64,000 nucleotides of DNA from Pseudoxanthomonas wuyuanensis (GCF_900215535.1 NZ_OCND01000008.1:165088-229087), one strand, 5' to 3'. Shown: positions 17,207 through 25,324, counted from the stretch's first letter. The notes: a model not told the origin generated them from the letters alone. Made by a program: numbers and translations.

Positions 17207-17616
17207 GACGTAGCTGGTCCGAGGATGATTGGATTGTAGCTAGGTCGAGTTCAGGTTTGACGCTCAAAGCGCGGACGAAGAGGTGGATCTGACCCTGGAG
17301 TTCAGGCTTCCGTACCGCTCACCACCCTCGAAAGCTGCCAGCTGCAACCGGAAAGTGAGCCTAGCCCCCTGATTTCCATTGGAACCCCACTATGATGGAA
17401 GTCATTCACTGTCAGGAATATACCTACTGACCCGAAGCCCCGCGCATGCGAATCTGCTCAGGTACAAATTCCACCGCAGGCTAGATTCAATTCCTATCTC
17501 ACGACTAGAGACCTCCTTCTCTTTGCGTAATTCACCCGAACCAGATGGATCGGCCTGGCTCCACCATTCTTACCAAGAACCGCCAACATGCCGGGCAAGA
17601 GCGCAGAGGGAACTTC
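17207..17616. other. intergenic region without a supported gene
   Basis: About 410 bases of lower GC content than the surroundings lie between the divergent nuclease and PIN-like genes. A stretch GATCTGACCCTGGAGTTC near 17287-17304 resembles the end motif of dispersed repeats elsewhere in the window. No convincing gene or promoter was seen. Confidence 0.45.
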
Positions 17617-18786
17617 ATGCCAGCAACATTCGGAAAGATCGCATGCATCAAGGCATCCAGACCGCCAGGGGTAGTACCAGAGCTCACATTAGAGCGCCTG
17701 CGCGCTAACCAGGAGAAGAATGTATCAACGCAGTTGGTGCCCGACAGCAATGTGGTTATCGACATGATTGATGCCGCAGACTCCCAGGATTCTCAGAAGG
17801 CAACTAGAGCCAGGGATCGTTTGCAACCACTAACGAGCTTCCTGCGTTCCTGTTCCGAGAACGGACTGAGATATCACATAAGTCCGTTCTTCGGGCTCAA
17901 CGAAATGCGGAACGACAGCGCGGGACCTGGTGTGGCCTCCTTGGATTCGTTCAGCAGTAGGTTCGGGTTGCACTGGGTCGATGCGCATCCGGAGCATGAC
18001 GTGAGCCAAATGATAGTTGGCATCCTGACGCGAGGATTTCGCGAGCTTGAAGCCGAACTCCAGTGCGTCCTGGCGCCACCGTACTGCGCGCTGCTGCTGA
18101 TGCTGGTGGTCGCTCGTGATCTTCCCAGCGCCTCACCACTGGCAAGATTCCGCCACTTCCTGCGTCTTTACCGACGTCTGATCGACGTTATTTCGATCAG
18201 GGAGATCACTATTGCCAGGTTCGCGTTCGCACCTGAGCCAGTCGAGGAAGGCTCGTTATACCCGACATGGAGCAGAATCCTCCTCAACTTCACTAAGCGC
18301 CAGAAGCTTTCGCAGAGGTGGCCTACGACAGCTTCCCAGCTAGACAAGGCTGCTCTCAATGGAGCCTTCGACTTGTTCTTGCTCAATTCCGCACTATTGA
18401 GCGATTACAAGGGTCTCCAGGGCGAACGCTTGGACACTTGGATACTTACCGCCGACGCGAAGCTTGCCGCATTGACTGACGCGGTACATCACACAGACAT
18501 GGGCACCGGGAAAACCGGCTTATTTTGTGTCACCCAGGACTATCGCGACCAAGGCGATTATTGGCGCGAGACACACCACGATATGCAGGCATTGAATACC
18601 CGCTTCCGCCCTTGGTTGAAAACGTCCGTCGTCCAACAGCGCGCACGTGCCATAAGCATCATGGCATTAGCAGAGCAGGGTCTTCATGGACGTCAACCTC
18701 CCCAAGGAATGACGCTCCGTTTCTCCGGAGATCCGAAAATTGGCCACCAGCGTATCGGGGTGCTGATACCTCCGCCATTCTCATAA
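17617..18786 (+). CDS. hypothetical protein with PIN-like features
   Basis: 389 residues from an ATG preceded by GAGGG; a longer frame from 17545 lacks a ribosome site. The chain contains LVPDSNVVIDMIDAAD near residue 42 and DTWILTADAKLAALTDAVHH near residue 280. These acidic motifs are spaced like the first and last strands of a PIN-type nuclease, with a long helical insert between them (PYCALLLMLVVARDLPSASP, FRHFLRLYRRLIDVISIREI). No known family was recognised with certainty. Next to a modification-dependent nuclease it could belong to a defence neighbourhood. GC content is below average, suggesting transfer. Confidence 0.6.
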   Translation: MPATFGKIACIKASRPPGVVPELTLERLRANQEKNVSTQLVPDSNVVIDMIDAADSQDSQKATRARDRLQPLTSFLRSCSENGLRYHISPFFGLNEMRNDSAGPGVASLDSFSSRFGLHWVDAHPEHDVSQMIVGILTRGFRELEAELQCVLAPPYCALLLMLVVARDLPSASPLARFRHFLRLYRRLIDVISIREITIARFAFAPEPVEEGSLYPTWSRILLNFTKRQKLSQRWPTTASQLDKAALNGAFDLFLLNSALLSDYKGLQGERLDTWILTADAKLAALTDAVHHTDMGTGKTGLFCVTQDYRDQGDYWRETHHDMQALNTRFRPWLKTSVVQQRARAISIMALAEQGLHGRQPPQGMTLRFSGDPKIGHQRIGVLIPPPFS

Positions 18787-18855
18787 CCGTTGCTCAAGAA
18801 GAACACTCAGAAGAAGAACGGGTTCAGGTTGGCCAACGGTTAAAAGCGAACCTGG

Positions 18856-18935
18856 CGCAGCAACATAGGAGCCAGGGGAAATATCCGTTTGAATCCCTGC
18901 CCTGCAGTGCGGCGGGATCATCGTCTTTGGGGCTC
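18856..18935. repeat. dispersed intergenic repeat, 'AAATATCCGTTTGAATCC' family, copy 1
   Basis: About 80 bases (GGCGCAGCAACA...AAATATCCGTTTGAATCC, then TGCCCT and CGGCGGG) recur at 35611-35690 with scattered differences. Both copies lie downstream of plus-strand orphan genes. The type resembles the non-autonomous intergenic elements of xanthomonads, but no transposase is nearby. Confidence 0.65.
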
Positions 18936-19083
18936 GCGGCGGGATGCCGCTCCTACGGAATGCCAGCCATTGGTGCGTACGGGCGCTCTTTCGGCATTAC
19001 CGCAGCGGGTTCCATGGCCGGGCGGGCGGCCCGATCCCTACCGTTCGTCGGCAGGCTGGCGGAATGACTTCCGGCAGGGTTGA

Positions 19084-19123
19084 CTACAGTTGTAGCCATG
19101 AGGCATGTTGCCTACAGGTGTAG
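19084..19123. promoter_or_regulatory. twin BlaI/MecI-type operators
   Basis: CTACAGTTGTAG at 19084-19095 and CTACAGGTGTAG at 19112-19123 are perfect dyads of the TACA-NN-TGTA type bound by BlaI/MecI repressors. They are 28 bp centre to centre, immediately upstream of the blaI-like gene at 19137. A TTGACT at 19080-19085 could be the -35 element. The placement predicts autorepression of the regulator/sensor operon. Confidence 0.85.
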
Positions 19124-19136
19124 TCATGAGGTGGGT

Positions 19137-19529
19137 ATGGCCAAGTCGCGAAAATCCATTGGCGATCAGGAGCTGGCGCTGCTCCAGTACGTGTCCGAGC
19201 ACGGCGAGGCGTCGGTGGGTGAGGTGGCCGCGGCTTTCGCCCAATCGCGCGGCCTGGCCCGCTCCACGGTGCTGACCATGATGGAGCGCTTGCGCGCCAA
19301 GGCCTATCTGCGGCGCCGCCAGGTGAATGGGGTCTACCGCTATGCCCCGGCTGCGCGTGCCGACGATGTGATGCGCAGCGCGGTCGGCAGTTTTGTCGAG
19401 AAGACCTTGCAGGGTTCGGTGTCGCCCTTTGTGGCCTGGATGTCCGAGCGTACCGAGGTCAGCGAAGACGAACTGGCGGAATTGGAAGCGTTGGTCGCCA
19501 CGCTGCAATCCAAGCGCAAGGAGAGCTGA
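19137..19529 (+). CDS. BlaI/MecI/CopY-family transcriptional repressor
   Basis: 130 residues, ATG at 19137 after the twin operators. The winged helix is IGDQELALLQYVSEHGEAS, VGEVAAAFAQSRGLARSTV, LTMMERLRAKAYLRRRQVNG, VYRYAP, followed by a dimerisation tail (FVEKTLQGSVSPFVAWMSER, ELAELEALVATL). BlaI proteins repress beta-lactamase or other stress genes and are cleaved or released when the M56 sensor is triggered. The sensor gene starts one base after this stop, so the two form an operon. No beta-lactamase gene lies directly adjacent. Confidence 0.9.
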   Translation: MAKSRKSIGDQELALLQYVSEHGEASVGEVAAAFAQSRGLARSTVLTMMERLRAKAYLRRRQVNGVYRYAPAARADDVMRSAVGSFVEKTLQGSVSPFVAWMSERTEVSEDELAELEALVATLQSKRKES

Positions 19530-19530
19530 C

Positions 19531-21450
19531 ATGGCGCTCGAATACGTCGGCGAAATCCTGCTGCCGCGCCTGTTTGCCGCCAGCGTGCAGTCGACCCTGC
19601 TTGTGGCGGTGGTCTGGGCATTGTGCCGTTTGCTGCCGCGTCTACCGGCAACGGCGCGTTGCTGGCTGTGGTGGCTGGTGGCGCTGCAGCTGGTCGTGGG
19701 TGTGCTGTGGGCCAGTCCGCTGGCGTTGCCGCTGCTTTCGGCCGCGCCGGAAACGCAAACGTTGTTTGTTCCATCGCAGCCGCTGGCGGCAACGATTGCG
19801 ACGAACGCCGCGGCGGTGCCGCCTTCTTTCCCGCAAGCATCGTCCCTGCCGTCCGCGCTGGTTCCGCTGGCCTCTGCCTGGTCGTGGCCGTTGGCGTTGT
19901 CGGTGCTATGGCTGTTGGGCCTTGGCCTGATGATTACGCGCACCCTGCTGGGCTACCTGGCAACACGGCGCCTGCTGCGGGAGTCGGTGCCATGCCGCGA
20001 TGCGGCGCTGATACAGGCATTGAATCTAGCCGCCGAGGCGCACGGCCTGCGTACGGCACCCAGGCTGCGCCTGTCGCACGCCATCGGGTCCCCGCAGCTG
20101 ATCGGTCCGTGGTCGCCGGTGCTGATGCTGCCGGCCCATCGGCTGCCGTCGCTGGATGCCGACGAACTGGACATGGCGCTCACCCACGAGCTGACGCATC
20201 TGCAGCGCGGCGATTTGTGGTGGGGCCTGCTGCCGGCACTGGCGCAGCACCTGTTCTTCTTCCATCCGCTGGCGCATCTGGCCGCGCGCGAATATGCCTT
20301 TGCCCGCGAAGCCGCCTGCGATGCCGCCGTGCTTGCCGGCAATCCCCATTGCGCGGGCGACTATGGACGCCTGCTGCTGCGGCTGGGCGTTGCAACCCGC
20401 CCCAGCGGCGGGCTGGCCAGCGCCTCTCCCACCTTCCTCATGCTCAAGCGGAGGCTGCTGATGTTGCAGCGAAGCGCTTCGCCTCTGCGCACCAGCGCAT
20501 TGGCACTGACGATCGCCGTGGCGATATTCGGAGTGGTGCCCTACCGGCTCACCGCCCAGGCGGCCCAACCCGTTGCGCCCGCTGCCGATTCCGCACCTGC
20601 CGCGTTTCCGGTGCCGGTACCCGTGCCGGTGCCGATGGAAATTCCCATCGTGATGACCGCTTCGCAGGCGATGGCCGCTCCCGGCATCGTTCCTGCCCCC
20701 CCGGCGGCACATGCACCTCCCGCGGCGCCACCGGCTCCTTCTATCGCGGCGGCGGCGGTACCCGCCGCCCCATCCGCACCCGCGCCGCCTCTGGTCAGCA
20801 AAGGTAGCTGGATGCATAGCGATGGCGACTACGCGCACGTGCTGATCGACGGCGATACCACCCACACCGTTGGCAACAGCGATGATCTTCGCGCCGCGAA
20901 GTCGCAGCAGCGCAACGGCGAGGCGTTATTATGGGTGCGGAAGGATGGCAACACCTACGTGGTGCGCGACATGGCCACCCTGCGCCGCCTGCAAGCGGCT
21001 TATGCGCCGGTGGCGAAACTGGGGGAAGAACAAGGCCGGCTTGGCGCAAAGCAGGGTGAATTGGGCGCGGAACAGGGCGAACTGGGTACGCAGCAAGGTC
21101 AACTCGGCGCATTGCAGGGCGAACTCTCCGTCCAGTTGGCCGCCGCCGTCATGCGCAGCGTGAACACCGGCTCCGATGCCGCCAAGGCCGAGGTGTCTGC
21201 CGTGGAGCGGCGTTTGGCGGCGTTGGGGGACCAGCAGGAACAGCTTGGGCGTGAACAACAAGCCCTTGGGGACAAGCAACAGGAACTCGGCCGCCAGCAG
21301 CAGGCTCTGGGCGAGAAGCAACACCTCGCCGGTGAAGCGGCCCAACGCGAAGCCGATCGCTTGATAGAGGCGGCCATCGCGAATGGGTTGGCGCAACGGG
21401 TTACGAAGAAAGACGTTTCCCCGACGTTTGGGTTCCAATTCCTGCCATAG
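19531..21450 (+). CDS. M56-family (BlaR1-like) membrane metallopeptidase with QG-repeat tail
   Basis: 639 residues. N-terminal membrane helices (FAASVQSTLLVAVVWALCRL, CWLWWLVALQLVVGVLWASP, WPLALSVLWLLGLGLMITRT) surround a cytoplasmic zinc peptidase with HELTH near residue 218 and FAREAACDAAVL further on. A fourth helix (SALALTIAVAIFGVVPYRLT) is followed by a long Pro/Ala-rich periplasmic linker. Two blocks of heptad-like repeats come next: LGxxQGxLGxxQGE, then LGDQQEQLGREQQALG. BlaR1 normally ends in a penicillin-binding sensor; here it is replaced by this helical repeat, so the ligand is probably different. Confidence 0.85.
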   Translation: MALEYVGEILLPRLFAASVQSTLLVAVVWALCRLLPRLPATARCWLWWLVALQLVVGVLWASPLALPLLSAAPETQTLFVPSQPLAATIATNAAAVPPSFPQASSLPSALVPLASAWSWPLALSVLWLLGLGLMITRTLLGYLATRRLLRESVPCRDAALIQALNLAAEAHGLRTAPRLRLSHAIGSPQLIGPWSPVLMLPAHRLPSLDADELDMALTHELTHLQRGDLWWGLLPALAQHLFFFHPLAHLAAREYAFAREAACDAAVLAGNPHCAGDYGRLLLRLGVATRPSGGLASASPTFLMLKRRLLMLQRSASPLRTSALALTIAVAIFGVVPYRLTAQAAQPVAPAADSAPAAFPVPVPVPVPMEIPIVMTASQAMAAPGIVPAPPAAHAPPAAPPAPSIAAAAVPAAPSAPAPPLVSKGSWMHSDGDYAHVLIDGDTTHTVGNSDDLRAAKSQQRNGEALLWVRKDGNTYVVRDMATLRRLQAAYAPVAKLGEEQGRLGAKQGELGAEQGELGTQQGQLGALQGELSVQLAAAVMRSVNTGSDAAKAEVSAVERRLAALGDQQEQLGREQQALGDKQQELGRQQQALGEKQHLAGEAAQREADRLIEAAIANGLAQRVTKKDVSPTFGFQFLP

Positions 21451-21570
21451 GGATTTCGAAGTAATCGATCTTCTTCGCTGAAAGTTGGTGCGCTGCTGGG
21501 CGGGTGGGCAACCGTTCCCTGTTCCCCATTGGCTATTTCCCACTCCCGTTTTCTCCAACGGAGGCCGCTC

Positions 21571-22104
21571 ATGTTGCAGCGAAACACTTCGCCTCTGCGC
21601 GCCAGTGTGCGGGTGCTGACGGTCACGGTTGCACTATTCGGCGTAATGCCCAATCACGCCACCGCCCAGGCGGCTCAAGCGGAGGGGCGGACTCCTGCAT
21701 TCGCGCCGGCACCTCCCACGCCTCCCGCACCGCCCATACCTCCACGGCCTCAGGTTCCGCCTGCGCCTCTTCCCGCCATTCCGCCCGCACCGCCCGAACC
21801 ACCCACTCCATCGCATCCGGTCAGTAGAAATATGGCAATGCACAGTAGAAGCGACCAGGTAAACCTGCTGGATGACAACGCCGCCAACGTATCCAGCGAG
21901 GCCGAAGGCACTCGCGCTACGAAATCGCAGCGGACCGGTCGTGAGCAGAAAACTATCGACAGCAAACAGCGGAAACGCGCTTACCAACAATGGGACCGGA
22001 ACGAGCGACTGCGTGTTGCCAACGAAGCGGCGCGGCGCGAAGCCGAACGAATGATCGATGCGGCATCGCCAATGGACTGGCGCAATCGGTACAGCAGCGA
22101 CTAG
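21571..22104 (+). CDS. truncated paralogue of the M56 sensor C-terminal region
   Basis: 177 residues. The first 35 (MLQRNTSPLRASVRVLTVTV, ALFGVMPNHATAQAAQ) align with the fourth membrane helix of the M56 protein just upstream (MLQRSASPLRTSALALTIAV). A Pro-rich linker (PPAPPIPPRPQVPPAPLPAI) and a charged helical tail (KRAYQQWDRNERLRVANEAA) follow. The DNA before the ATG (GGAGGCCGCTCATG) matches the codons that precede the same Met inside the larger gene. It is therefore a partial tandem duplication that lost the peptidase. It may still insert in the membrane as a single-span protein, or be decaying. Confidence 0.65.
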   Translation: MLQRNTSPLRASVRVLTVTVALFGVMPNHATAQAAQAEGRTPAFAPAPPTPPAPPIPPRPQVPPAPLPAIPPAPPEPPTPSHPVSRNMAMHSRSDQVNLLDDNAANVSSEAEGTRATKSQRTGREQKTIDSKQRKRAYQQWDRNERLRVANEAARREAERMIDAASPMDWRNRYSSD

Positions 22105-22316
22105 AAGGATACGGAGCTTGTTCACCCCCGTGGAGACAACACGGTCAGGGCGGTTTGCTGACGTTCTGATGATCTGCGGGTCGTCTTCTCTGATGCCTTG
22201 GCATAGTCACTCCCGGGTTTCTTGAGCGCTGATGCGGCGGCTTGGGAGCCTGCAACGGCGTCGTGCTGACCTGCCTGATGGAAATGACCTGTCCTGTTTA
22301 ACCATTCACCAGCCAC

Positions 22317-22910
22317 CTACCCGCCCGGTGCGGGCGGCGGCTCCGGCACTGGCGGGTCCTGCAAAAGTCCGATGGTCTCGTCCGCCATGCTCAGATCCGA
22401 ACTGGATTGGATGATGGGCACCAACCACAGCACCGCCGCGACCAGCAACGATACGGACAGGCAGGCGATGAAGCTGGCGCTGTCCAGCGGGCCGACCGCC
22501 GGTATGCGGGACGCGACCTCGAACAGCCCCGCCAAGCCAGTCAGGAACGATGCAAGACTCAGGTAGATCATCAAGCGCATCGTCTCCAGCGCTTGCCTGT
22601 ACTGGACCGTCACCGTCCGAAGCGTCTTGCGTACGCCTTCGACATCGCCTTGCTGACTGCTGAGCAGGTCTATCGCCTCGCCAAACAGCCGCTCCTTGAC
22701 CGACTGGGCAAGCTGCGCCGCTGGCAGCGCCAGGGCGACGAATACCCCCGATACGGGCACCATCAAACGGAGTATCTGGTCGGGCTGGTAGCTGATGAAC
22801 CCGAACGGCGATTCCATTGATGCGAACGCAGCCGCAACCGCCGCCAGAAGGCAGGTCGGCCACGCCTTGACGTTTCCGTTTTCGCTGAAGAACATGCGCC
22901 GGCCCCACAT
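22317..22910 (-). CDS. hypothetical membrane protein
   Basis: 197 residues with about four hydrophobic segments: WPTCLLAAVAAAFASMESPF, LRLMVPVSGVFVALALPAAQ, RLMIYLSLASFLTGLAGLFE and SFIACLSVSLLVAAVLWLVP. The hydrophilic loop between the second and third (QGDVEGVRKTLRTVTVQYRQ) is likely cytoplasmic. The end is a Pro-rich stretch (LLQDPPVPEPPPAPGG). The family was not recognised. It starts 7 bases after the stop of the gene at 22918-23412, so the two form an operon. Confidence 0.65.
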   Translation of the reverse strand: MWGRRMFFSENGNVKAWPTCLLAAVAAAFASMESPFGFISYQPDQILRLMVPVSGVFVALALPAAQLAQSVKERLFGEAIDLLSSQQGDVEGVRKTLRTVTVQYRQALETMRLMIYLSLASFLTGLAGLFEVASRIPAVGPLDSASFIACLSVSLLVAAVLWLVPIIQSSSDLSMADETIGLLQDPPVPEPPPAPGG

Positions 22911-22917
22911 GGCGAGG

Positions 22918-23412
22918 TCAGTTACCGCTTAGCAGGCATTGACGGTATTGCGCCCCGCCTTTCGGATAGCGCTGCTTGCAATAGATGTGCCGCATCAATC
23001 CCCGCACAGCGGCCACCGAAGTCCCTTCCAACAGGGAGAACAAGCGCGGGGCGCCTGCCAGCAGCTCGGCATACGGCAGCGTTGCCACCCGCGATGCGAT
23101 GGCCGCAAACCCAGGTACGGAACGCTCTCCAGCGGGGGAACCCAACGCATCCGCCAGTTCGGTGATCCGTCCGCGCATCTCGGCTTCGTCCATCGACGCG
23201 TCGCTCTCGGCTTCCTTCCGAGGGTCGGCAAGAAGATAGGCCACCGAGGTCAACAACAGTTCCCAGGTCGGCCGATGCCGTGTCAGCGATACCAGCAGTT
23301 CGGCATCCGGCATGTCCGAAGGCACATCCTCCGCCTCCTCCCGCCATGCCGGCCAATCCTGCGCAAAAGCGCCGAACGCCTCCAGATCCAAGCGGTCCTT
23401 TGGAATCGTCAT
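22918..23412 (-). CDS. hypothetical cytoplasmic protein
   Basis: 164 residues from an ATG at 23412 with a GGGAGGTG site; 25 open codons upstream lack one. The chain is acidic and helical: MTIPKDRLDLEAFGAFAQDW, PDAELLVSLTRHRPTWELLL, AEMRGRITELADALGSPAGE, ending GLMRHIYCKQRYPKGGAQYR. No signal peptide, membrane segment or known motif was seen. It is cotranscribed with the membrane protein at 22317-22910, so they probably act together. Function unknown. Confidence 0.65.
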   Translation of the reverse strand: MTIPKDRLDLEAFGAFAQDWPAWREEAEDVPSDMPDAELLVSLTRHRPTWELLLTSVAYLLADPRKEAESDASMDEAEMRGRITELADALGSPAGERSVPGFAAIASRVATLPYAELLAGAPRLFSLLEGTSVAAVRGLMRHIYCKQRYPKGGAQYRQCLLSGN

Positions 23413-23734
23413 GGTCACCTCCCCGGCTGGCACCCATATTGGCGCGGCCCACCCCGGACTGTCCACTGTGGCCGGTTGAGGCCCCAATAAGAACAGGGCC
23501 CAAAGAGGGGTGTGAATTATTTACGTTGCGCCTGCCAGGCGAGATGGGACAGCTAATCGCAGTCAATCACAGGCCGGATTCGGAGGGCCGGCAAAGATCG
23601 GGTGCCGGGCTTCAAAGCAAAGCTTGTTGGCCGGATCCCTGCGGCATAAGACCAGAAAGAATCAAGCGGTCGAATAACGTCGGTATCAGTCTCGGAGCAT
23701 GTCTGGGTGCTGGACAGTGGCCCTTAAGCAGTCG

Positions 23735-23770
23735 AAGCCGCTTCGCGGCTTGGCTTACTCGGCGTTAGAC
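23735..23770 (+). repeat. attC-like recombination site (3' half) before the toxin-antitoxin pair
   Basis: A perfect hairpin, AAGCCGC-TTC-GCGGCTT at 23735-23751, is followed by TGGCTTACTCGGC and the core GTTAGAC at 23764-23770, which fits GTTRRRY. The tail resembles the CGGCTTAACTCAGGCGTTAGAC end of Pseudomonas/Xanthomonas integron attC sites, with two bases missing. The complementary 5' core was not found in full, so the site is degenerate. Confidence 0.55.
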
Positions 23771-23797
23771 CTTTGCACCCCCCACTTGCGCAGCCAA

Positions 23798-23819
23798 AAG
23801 TGATACTGTAGTGTCACTT
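23798..23819. promoter_or_regulatory. palindromic operator of the toxin-antitoxin pair
   Basis: A 22-bp palindrome: AAGTGA, then T, ACT, a GT centre, AGT, G, TCACTT. All paired positions match except one T/G. It ends one base before the antitoxin ATG at 23821, leaving no room for a normal ribosome site. The message may be leaderless or the start may be read unusually. Binding by the antitoxin is expected from Phd/YefM autoregulation. Confidence 0.7.
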
Positions 23820-23820
23820 C

Positions 23821-24078
23821 ATGCGCACCGAACTCGTCACTACCCTCAAGCGTCAGGCCACCGAGCTCCTCTCGGACATCGAGCGGGACAAGGAGCCGAT
23901 TCTCATCACTCAGCATGGTCTGCCCAGCGCCTACCTGGTGGACGTTGAGACCTATCAGCTTATGCAACAGCGCATGGCCGTCCTTGAGGGCATTGCTCGG
24001 GGAGAGCAAGCGCTTGCTGAGGGTCGGGTTGCCACGCACGCCCAGGCCAAGAAGCGTCTCGCCCGATGGTTGAAATAA
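23821..24078 (+). CDS. type II antitoxin, Phd/YefM family
   Basis: 85 residues: MRTELVTTLKRQATELLSDI, then ERDKEPILITQHGLPSAYLV, then DVETYQLMQQRMAVLEGIAR. The 'EPILITxHGxPxAYLVxVExY' block is characteristic of the Phd/YefM DNA-binding fold; the rest is the helix that wraps the toxin. It overlaps the toxin gene by 13 bases. Antitoxin plus toxin should bind the palindrome directly upstream. The pair lies between two attC-like sites in one orientation, the usual form of a toxin-antitoxin integron cassette. Confidence 0.9.
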   Translation: MRTELVTTLKRQATELLSDIERDKEPILITQHGLPSAYLVDVETYQLMQQRMAVLEGIARGEQALAEGRVATHAQAKKRLARWLK

Positions 24079-24386
24079 TCTGGTCGGAGCCGGCACTGAG
24101 CGATCTGGATGCCATTGCCGATTACATCGCACTGGAAAGTCCGGTGGCAGCCTCGGACCTCGTCAAACGCATCTTTGGCCATGTCGAGCAACTGGCTGAT
24201 CACCCTGATAGCGGCAGTCGTCCGCAGGAGCTTGGACGCTCCCGGTACCGCCAGATCGTTGAGCCGCCCTGCCGCGTCTTCTACCGCTACGACGGGCACA
24301 AGGTTTTCATCCTGCACGTTATGCGCTCGGAGCGTCTTCTCCGCAAAGGACGGCTCGCATCTCGCGCCAAGCGAGCAAAGGTCTAG
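24066..24386 (+). CDS. type II toxin, RelE/ParE family
   Basis: 106 residues: MVEIIWSEPALSDLDAIADY, IALESPVAASDLVKRIFGHV, EQLADHPDSGSRPQELGRSR, YRQIVEPPCRVFYRYDGHKV, FILHVMRSERLL. This is the ParE/RelE plasmid-stabilisation fold with the two N-terminal helices and a beta sheet ending in HVMRSER. Distinguishing ParE (gyrase) from RelE (mRNA interferase) is not possible here; the helical hairpin favours a ParE-like toxin. It is translationally coupled to the antitoxin. Confidence 0.88.
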   Translation: MVEIIWSEPALSDLDAIADYIALESPVAASDLVKRIFGHVEQLADHPDSGSRPQELGRSRYRQIVEPPCRVFYRYDGHKVFILHVMRSERLLRKGRLASRAKRAKV

Positions 24387-24449
24387 CAGTTCATTCGTTC
24401 ATTCGAGCCGAATCCGCTTCGCGGCGCGGCTTCAACCAAGGCGTTGACC
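24381..24449 (+). repeat. attC-like recombination site after the toxin-antitoxin pair
   Basis: 69 bases start GTCTAGCAGTTCATTCG (compare GTCTAACAATTCATTC of known attC sites), contain GAGCCGAATCCGCTTCGCGG and GCGCGGCTTCAACCAAGGC, and end GTTGACC. The two halves fold on each other through the CCGCTTCGCGG loop. TTCATTCG is duplicated in the left arm and the right core deviates from GTTRRRY in one base. It starts inside the toxin's last codons. Confidence 0.68.
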
Positions 24450-24455
24450 GCACTC

Positions 24456-24569
24456 ATGCCGCGCCACGACTTTGAACTCTTTGCTGATTATCATCAGTTT
24501 CGCCTGCAGGACAAACCTGTGGAGGACAATCTCGGGAACGCTTGGGCCGAAGTAGGGCGCGCCTCATAG
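24456..24569 (+). pseudogene. truncated cassette-type hypothetical gene
   Basis: A 37-codon frame just after the attC-like core: MPRHDFELFADYHQFRLQDK, then PVEDNLGNAWAEVGRAS, stop. The opening resembles a hypothetical protein family often found in integron gene cassettes (FELFADYHQFYLQD..., then SDxWTxEA). Those proteins are about 120 residues long, so this is a broken copy. The family recollection is from memory and not checked. Confidence 0.45.
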
Positions 24570-24589
24570 TGGAACCTGCGACGGGCACG

Positions 24590-24790
24590 GAATCCGTTGG
24601 GCAGGCATGAGCCAGTGATCGCGCACCAAGTGTGCTGGCTGCAGCAGTCCCACCTGGATCCGGCGGGGCCGTTCGGGTCCCAGATTGCGGTCAGGTTGGC
24701 CACCTGCGGCATGTCGGCGGCGGTGCCGCTCCAGTCGATCTGCAATGAAGGCAGGGAGAAGACAGAAAGGGGCGGCACGCTGTAAGGCAA
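24590..24790 (-). other. possible remnant coding segment, unidentified
   Basis: The minus strand reads IDWSGTAADMPQVANLTAIW, DPNGPAGSRWDCCSQHTWCA, ITGSCLPNG, which is Cys/Trp-rich and looks like genuine protein rather than a random frame. It has no good start and no recognisable family. It may be a fragment of a lost gene. Confidence 0.25.
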
Positions 24791-24864
24791 GCGAGAGAAC
24801 CGGGGTCAAAGAACGCTTTTTCTCTTCCAACGAGCCTACGTTCTTACGCGCCGAACATTGGTTT

Positions 24865-25122
24865 CTAAGGAGCGGCTTCGCCGCAGTATGTGGCCCCGTT
24901 GAAGTCAGGATCATGACCCGCACGGCAGGAGACGCAGTAGCTCTGCGGGCCGTCAGGATGGGCCGCACTCGCCCGCGCCGGCGTTTCGCCAAAACTGTCC
25001 GGGAACGTGTAGAACACGTGCTTGTCTCCATGCGCTTTGGAACAGCGCGGGCACGATTTCATGCCCCCCGCTTCCGACCACTGGCTTGTGTTGAGCGGCT
25101 TTCCGCATACCCGGCAGTTCAT
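24865..25122 (-). CDS. small zinc-ribbon protein
   Basis: 85 residues from an ATG at 25122 with GAGGT upstream; the open frame extends 35 codons further without support. Two CxxC pairs (MNCRVCGKPLNTSQWSEAGG, MKSCPRCSKAHGDKHVFYTF) and a third (QSYCVSCRAGHDPDF) suggest one or two zinc sites. The middle, FPDSFGETPARASAAHPDGP, resembles short HNH-associated or phage zinc-ribbon proteins. Function unknown. It lies in the low-GC interval after the cassette-like region. Confidence 0.6.
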   Translation of the reverse strand: MNCRVCGKPLNTSQWSEAGGMKSCPRCSKAHGDKHVFYTFPDSFGETPARASAAHPDGPQSYCVSCRAGHDPDFNGATYCGEAAP

Positions 25123-25324
25123 TTTCAACCTCAGCTTTGTTTTGTCGGTTTCTGGTGGCGCGATGGCATGTCCTGCCAATCCACATGTTCGATAGTTCAG
25201 AAGCCATTCCATAAAACTGCATATCACTCCAGTCGAGGCCCTGGTGTGGAATCCGCACCTTGAAAATCAGGCCAAGGCAAGCTTTCCGCACAAAAATCGC
25301 TGCAAGCGGAGCACGACTGGCAAA

